Source: an uncultured Moraxellaceae bacterium (GTDB taxonomy: Bacteria > Pseudomonadota > Gammaproteobacteria > Pseudomonadales > Moraxellaceae). Taken from it: a DNA stretch of 8,771 bases. The notes beneath the pieces were generated by a model. The model did not search any database. It was given only the letters and a program-made list of their open reading frames with translations, and had not been told where the DNA came from. The stretch spans positions 1 through 8,771 of the forward strand of contig CALEYY010000139.1 in assembly GCA_937928295.1 (NCBI GenBank), read 5' to 3'. Shown here one piece after another: positions 5,219 through 8,771 of the stretch; position 1 is the first letter of the stretch; each line of letters opens with the position of its first letter. The position numbers were made by a program, and so were the translations under genes.

Positions 5219-8011
5219 ATGAGAAGCAACCTGCCTGTGACCGGCGTCGAGCGTCACCTAGACGAGGGCCGCTACATTCTGTCCAAGTCCGATCTGAAGG
5301 GCTCGATCACCTATGTGAACCGTACCCTGATCGAAATGAGCGGTTTCACGGAAACCGAACTCATGGGTCAGCCCCATAACATGTTGCGCCACCCGGACAT
5401 GCCGCAAGAGGCGTTCCGCGACTTCTGGGAAACCCTGAAGGCGGGCAAGTCCTGGAGCGGCATCGTGAAGAATCGCTGCAAAAATGGCGACCACTACTGG
5501 GTCATGGCCAACGCGTCGCCGATCTTCCAGAACGGCACCGTGGTCGGCTACATGTCGGTGCGTTCACGACCTGAGCGCAAGCAGGTCGAGATGGCCGACG
5601 AGCTGTATCGCAAGATGCGCAACAAGGAAACCACAGCGACCCTGAATGAAGGTCGTGTCATGTCTGGCGGTTTCAAAGGCATGCTTAATCGCTTCAATGA
5701 AATTCGGCTTGGCGCACGTATCGGCAGCATCTTCGTGGTCACGATTGCGCTCTGGCTGCTGGTTGGCGGGCTGGGTCTGACTGGAATCGGCAATGCCGAT
5801 CGCGACATCGAAGATATTGCCAATCAGCGTCTTGAGGCGAATTCGCTGATCAGCAAGATCGCGGCTTCTTATGGCGTGGATATCATTGATGCCGTGAACA
5901 AGGCCAACGCCGGGGTGACCAACTCGGGGGTTGCACTGGCGCGTGTGGAGAAGGCTGAAGCCAGCATTGCCAGCAACTGGCAGGCACTGAAGGCGTTGCA
6001 GCACTCTGATAAAGCCGCCACCTTGCTCGCCGAGGCCGATGTGCTGCGACAGCAGGCGGCGTTTGATATTTCACAGCTGAAGCAGCGCCTTGCCGCCTCG
6101 CCAGGCATGGTCACCGGTCAGCTGGGTGCGTTCGACGGCCCGCTCTATCGTCGCATTGATCCGATCAGTGACAAGTTCTCGCAGCTGACAGCAGTCAAGG
6201 AAGAAACGGTTCATGCCATGGCAGCAGACATCACTGCCGAGCATGCACGCCAGCGCATGGGGATTTTCGCCACGATGCTGCTCGGCGGTCTGCTCATTGC
6301 CGGTCTGCTGCAGCGCCTGTATTCGGCCACGACTCAGCCGCTGCTGCGCATGCGCAAGCAAATGCAGGAAATTGCCCAAGGCAACTTCTCGCTGATGGTG
6401 GTGAAGGATCGTGCCGATGAAATTGGCGATGTGTCGGATGCTTTCAAATCGATGTTCGTGAAACTACGCTTCGACATGGCCGATAGCCAGCGTGCCGCTG
6501 ACGAAGCACAGCGCATCGGTTTCGCGCTAGATAATGTGAGTTCGCCGGTGACACTGTCGAATGAAGAAAACAATCTGTTCCACACCAATACGGCTGCCCG
6601 TACCTTGTTGGAGCAAATCTTCAAGAGTTCGGCCGCGGTAGACAAGTTGTTCGGTCATCCGCTGGCCGAGTCGCTGACGGATCCGGCGCTGCTGGCCATT
6701 ACCAAAGGTCGCTTGGAAAAGCCGATGATGGCCGAAGGCAAAGTGGGTGATCGCATCATCCGTCTGTCCACTAATCCGGTTATTGATTCGCGCGGTGTCT
6801 ACCTTGGCCGTGTTTGCCAGTGGGTTGACCGTACTGCCGAACTGGCTGCCGAGAAGGAAGTGGCGGCGATGGTTGAGGCGGCGGCTGCCGGCGACTTCTC
6901 GCAGCGCATCCGTGTGGATGACAAGGAGGGCTTCTTCAAGACGCTGGCGCACGACCTCAACATGTTTGTTGAAGCGGCCGACAACGGCCTAGCCGATGTA
7001 GTGCGCGTGCTCAATGCGCTGGCTCAGGGCGACCTGACGCAGACCATCGAGCGTGATTATCGCGGCACCTTTGCGCAGATGAAGATCGATGCCAACGCCA
7101 CCGTGGCGCAGCTGAAGAGCATCGCCAGCACCATTACCGATGCCACCGAGGCGATCAACAACGCAGCCAAGGAAATTGCCGCCGGTAACGCCGACTTGTC
7201 GCGCCGTACCGAGTCGCAGGCGGCCAGCCTGGAAGAGACAGCATCGAGCACGGAAGAGCTGACCAACACCGTGCGCAACAACGCCGACAATGCCACCAAG
7301 GCCAGCCAGCTGGCGCGGACATCGTCGGAAGTGGCGGATCGCGGCGGTCGTGTGGTCAGTGAAGTGGTGACCACCATGGGTGCCATCGCCGAATCGTCGA
7401 GCAAGATTGCCGAGATCATCAATGTGATCGACGGTATTGCCTTCCAGACCAACATTCTGGCGCTCAACGCGGCGGTGGAAGCGGCGCGTGCCGGCGAGCA
7501 GGGTCGTGGGTTTGCGGTGGTGGCAGGCGAAGTGCGCAACCTGGCACAGCGTTCTGCATCGGCCGCGAAAGAGATCAAGGAGCTGATTTCGGAGTCGGTG
7601 AATAAGGTCTCGAACGGTTACAAACTGGTGGAAACTGCCGGCAAGACCATGGAAGAGATTGTGGAGTCGACGCAGCGGGTGTCGTCGATTATGACGGAAA
7701 TCTCCAGCGCTTCGGAAGAGCAGCGCACCGGCATCATGCAGCTTAACCAGGCCATTACCAGCATGGATGAAACCACGCAGCAGAACGCGGCGCTGGTGGA
7801 ACAGGCGGCAGCCTCGGCGCAGTCGTTGGAGGATCAGGCGTCGAATCTGAAGCAGGCTGTGGGCGTGTTCCGCATCTCAGGCCGTGCCGATAAGCCGGGC
7901 AATGGCAGGCCGTCGAATGTTGAGCGGCTGCCGGTACGCCAGGCCACCACTCGCAGCAAGCCACGCTCCTCGGCTGCTGCCAAGCTCGATGACGAGTGGG
8001 AAGAGTTCTGA
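5219..8011 (+). CDS. Aer-type PAS chemoreceptor with periplasmic domain, second PAS, HAMPs and EWEEF tether
   Basis: This 930-residue methyl-accepting protein opens with a PAS domain (about 10-125) very like E. coli Aer. GQPHNMLRHPDMP and WSGIVKNRCKNGDHYW place Asn34, Arg57, His58, Asp60 and Asn85 at the numbers of the Aer FAD-binding residues (alignment from memory), so it probably senses redox state. A membrane helix (about 170-190), a helical periplasmic domain (191-347) resembling the four-helix bundle type, and a second membrane helix (348-367) follow. Next come a HAMP (368-420), a second PAS-like domain (430-545, ending VCQWVDRTAE), two HAMP-like segments (546-635, with GDFSQRI and GDLTQTI) and the signalling hairpin (636-885, tip near IDGIAFQTNILALN). 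The hairpin aligns gap-free with E. coli Tar from memory, so it is 36-heptad class. Residues 926-930 are EWEEF, a CheR/CheB tether. ATG 5219 is chosen over upstream TTG 5177 because GGAG (5208-5211) precedes it and PAS numbering then matches Aer. Confidence 0.93.
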   Translation: MRSNLPVTGVERHLDEGRYILSKSDLKGSITYVNRTLIEMSGFTETELMGQPHNMLRHPDMPQEAFRDFWETLKAGKSWSGIVKNRCKNGDHYWVMANASPIFQNGTVVGYMSVRSRPERKQVEMADELYRKMRNKETTATLNEGRVMSGGFKGMLNRFNEIRLGARIGSIFVVTIALWLLVGGLGLTGIGNADRDIEDIANQRLEANSLISKIAASYGVDIIDAVNKANAGVTNSGVALARVEKAEASIASNWQALKALQHSDKAATLLAEADVLRQQAAFDISQLKQRLAASPGMVTGQLGAFDGPLYRRIDPISDKFSQLTAVKEETVHAMAADITAEHARQRMGIFATMLLGGLLIAGLLQRLYSATTQPLLRMRKQMQEIAQGNFSLMVVKDRADEIGDVSDAFKSMFVKLRFDMADSQRAADEAQRIGFALDNVSSPVTLSNEENNLFHTNTAARTLLEQIFKSSAAVDKLFGHPLAESLTDPALLAITKGRLEKPMMAEGKVGDRIIRLSTNPVIDSRGVYLGRVCQWVDRTAELAAEKEVAAMVEAAAAGDFSQRIRVDDKEGFFKTLAHDLNMFVEAADNGLADVVRVLNALAQGDLTQTIERDYRGTFAQMKIDANATVAQLKSIASTITDATEAINNAAKEIAAGNADLSRRTESQAASLEETASSTEELTNTVRNNADNATKASQLARTSSEVADRGGRVVSEVVTTMGAIAESSSKIAEIINVIDGIAFQTNILALNAAVEAARAGEQGRGFAVVAGEVRNLAQRSASAAKEIKELISESVNKVSNGYKLVETAGKTMEEIVESTQRVSSIMTEISSASEEQRTGIMQLNQAITSMDETTQQNAALVEQAAASAQSLEDQASNLKQAVGVFRISGRADKPGNGRPSNVERLPVRQATTRSKPRSSAAAKLDDEWEEF

Positions 8012-8018
8012 GCCCATG

Positions 8019-8055
8019 CTCAGGCGCAGGATGACCTGCGCCTGAGTTCGTTTTT
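8019..8055 (+). terminator. Strong intrinsic terminator between the receptor gene and cheR
   Basis: CTCAGGCGCAGG (8019-8030) and CCTGCGCCTGAG (8035-8046) pair perfectly over 12 bases, with an ATGA loop (8031-8034). TTCGTTTTT follows (8047-8055). This is the classic layout of a Rho-independent terminator. It starts eight bases after the receptor stop and ends 17 bases before cheR, so it lies within what otherwise looks like one operon. It would either end most transcripts after the receptor, leaving cheR to read-through, or protect the upstream mRNA 3' end. The structure is seen directly; the effect on cheR is inferred. Confidence 0.9.
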
Positions 8056-8062
8056 CATGCTT

Positions 8063-8067
8063 GGAGG
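8063..8067 (+). promoter_or_regulatory. Ribosome binding site of cheR
   Basis: GGAGG (8063-8067) is a near-perfect Shine-Dalgarno sequence five bases before ATG 8073 and fixes that start for cheR. It is the strongest such site in the operon. It lies eight bases beyond the T-run of the terminator, so translation of cheR is independent of the receptor gene. Confidence 0.85.
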
Positions 8068-8072
8068 TTTCT

Positions 8073-8771
8073 ATGAAGCCGCATGTCAGCATTCTCGACA
8101 AGGAGCGCAGCTTTGATTTCAGCCAGCGTGACTTCAAGGTGGTGCAGAAACTCATTTATGACCACGCTGGCATTCGTCTTTCGGATGCCAAGCAGGACAT
8201 GGTTTACAGCCGCATGATCCGACGCCTTCGGGCCACCGGCATCACCAGTTTTTCCGAGTACCTGGGCCTGATCGAAACCGACAAGGAGGAGTGGGAGGCG
8301 TTCGTGAACAGCCTGACCACGAATCTGACGGCGTTCTTTCGCGAGGACTACCACTTTCCGATTCTGGCTGAGCTGCTCAAGCGCAAGGCGGGTCAGACCA
8401 TTCGTATCTGGTGCAGTGCGGCATCGACGGGCGAGGAGCCGTATTCGATTGCCATGACGGTGCTGGAAACCTTGGGCGCTGCTGCATCACATGTGGAAAT
8501 CGTGGCCACCGACATCGACACCAATGTGCTGGCGAAGGCGGAGGCGGGTGTTTACACCGAAGATCGCATCGAGCGCATGGAGCCGCGCTACAAGAAGTAC
8601 TTTCTGCGTGGTTCCGGCGCGCGTGCCGGCATGGTTCGCATCAAGCCGGCGGTGCAGCAGATGGTGAGTTTTCGCCAGCTCAATTTACTGGCCCCTGATT
8701 GGCCGGTGGATGGCCCCTACGATGTGCTGTTCTGCCGCAATGTGCTGATCTATTTCGACAAGGAGACGCAG
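8073..8771 (+). CDS. cheR: CheR chemoreceptor glutamate methyltransferase (C-terminus cut by window end)
   Basis: The frame is open from ATG 8073 to the last base and gives 233 residues of a protein normally about 275-285 long, so about 45-50 residues are missing at the right edge. The N-terminal helical domain (about 15-90) ends in NSLTTNLTAFFRE. The S-adenosylmethionine-binding domain carries WCSAASTGEEPYSIAM (113-128), ATDIDTNVL with Asp147 (145-153) and DVLFCRNVLIYFD (217-229). The segment YFLRGSGARAGMVRI (176-190) corresponds to the beta-subdomain that in E. coli CheR grips the receptor pentapeptide, and it aligns without gaps to E. coli CheR from memory, fitting a tether-dependent enzyme. 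It would methylate glutamates on the receptor encoded just upstream, whose tail is EWEEF. CheD and cheB commonly follow cheR in such clusters but lie beyond the window. Confidence 0.95.
   Translation, partial: MKPHVSILDKERSFDFSQRDFKVVQKLIYDHAGIRLSDAKQDMVYSRMIRRLRATGITSFSEYLGLIETDKEEWEAFVNSLTTNLTAFFREDYHFPILAELLKRKAGQTIRIWCSAASTGEEPYSIAMTVLETLGAAASHVEIVATDIDTNVLAKAEAGVYTEDRIERMEPRYKKYFLRGSGARAGMVRIKPAVQQMVSFRQLNLLAPDWPVDGPYDVLFCRNVLIYFDKETQ

Noticed and set aside
6856..7123. Tandem repeat in the receptor's HAMP-like region
   Set aside because: The two segments share the GDFSQRI/GDLTQTI pattern because they are tandem HAMP-like domains. This is protein domain similarity, not a DNA repeat or mobile element.
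1..8771. CRISPR arrays, tRNA or rRNA genes, insertion sequences, phage genes
   Set aside because: No spaced direct repeats, tRNA-like cloverleaf, rRNA segments, transposase motifs or terminal inverted repeats were seen on either strand.

Overview
The window looks like one end of an assembled contig from a motile, Gram-negative proteobacterium, most likely a gamma- or betaproteobacterium. The reasons are the moderately GC-rich coding sequence, E. coli-like chemotaxis proteins, a YfcG-type glutathione transferase, a short alkyltransferase-like protein and a candidate FliA (sigma-28) promoter. I could not fix the genus. Bases 1-47 are not biological: they are Illumina TruSeq adapter carrying an i5 index, so the true genomic sequence begins at about base 48. 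All supported genes lie on the + strand.

The left part (48-1942) is housekeeping or stress sequence. It holds the last 15 codons of a small membrane protein resembling UPF0060/YnfA, an alkyltransferase-like protein with Trp in place of the MGMT cysteine (129-452), a hemolysin III/TrhA (YqfA) family seven-helix membrane protein (549-1196) and a Nu-class, YfcG-like glutathione transferase (1235-1942). A 166-base gap follows. It contains an imperfect hairpin (1954-1993), a run of seven C (2026-2032) and a FliA-like promoter (2041-2067).

The right part (2109-8771) is a tightly packed chemotaxis operon: cheY, a CheX-like CheY-P phosphatase, cheA without a recognisable P2 domain, cheW, a 930-residue chemoreceptor, and cheR cut by the window end. 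The receptor starts with an Aer-type FAD-binding PAS domain. A membrane-bounded periplasmic domain, a HAMP, a second PAS-like domain, two more HAMP-like segments and a 36-heptad-type signalling hairpin follow. It ends in the tether pentapeptide EWEEF. A strong intrinsic terminator sits between the receptor gene and cheR.

Inferred working: the receptor senses internal redox state and possibly a periplasmic signal. It controls CheA through CheW, and CheA phosphorylates the operon's CheY. The CheX-like protein would remove the phosphate in place of CheZ. CheR would be recruited by the EWEEF tail to adapt the receptor by methylation. The families are all known. The most interesting points are the multi-input receptor, its own tether and cognate CheR, the terminator placed before cheR, and the FliA-like promoter that would tie the operon to flagellar gene expression.
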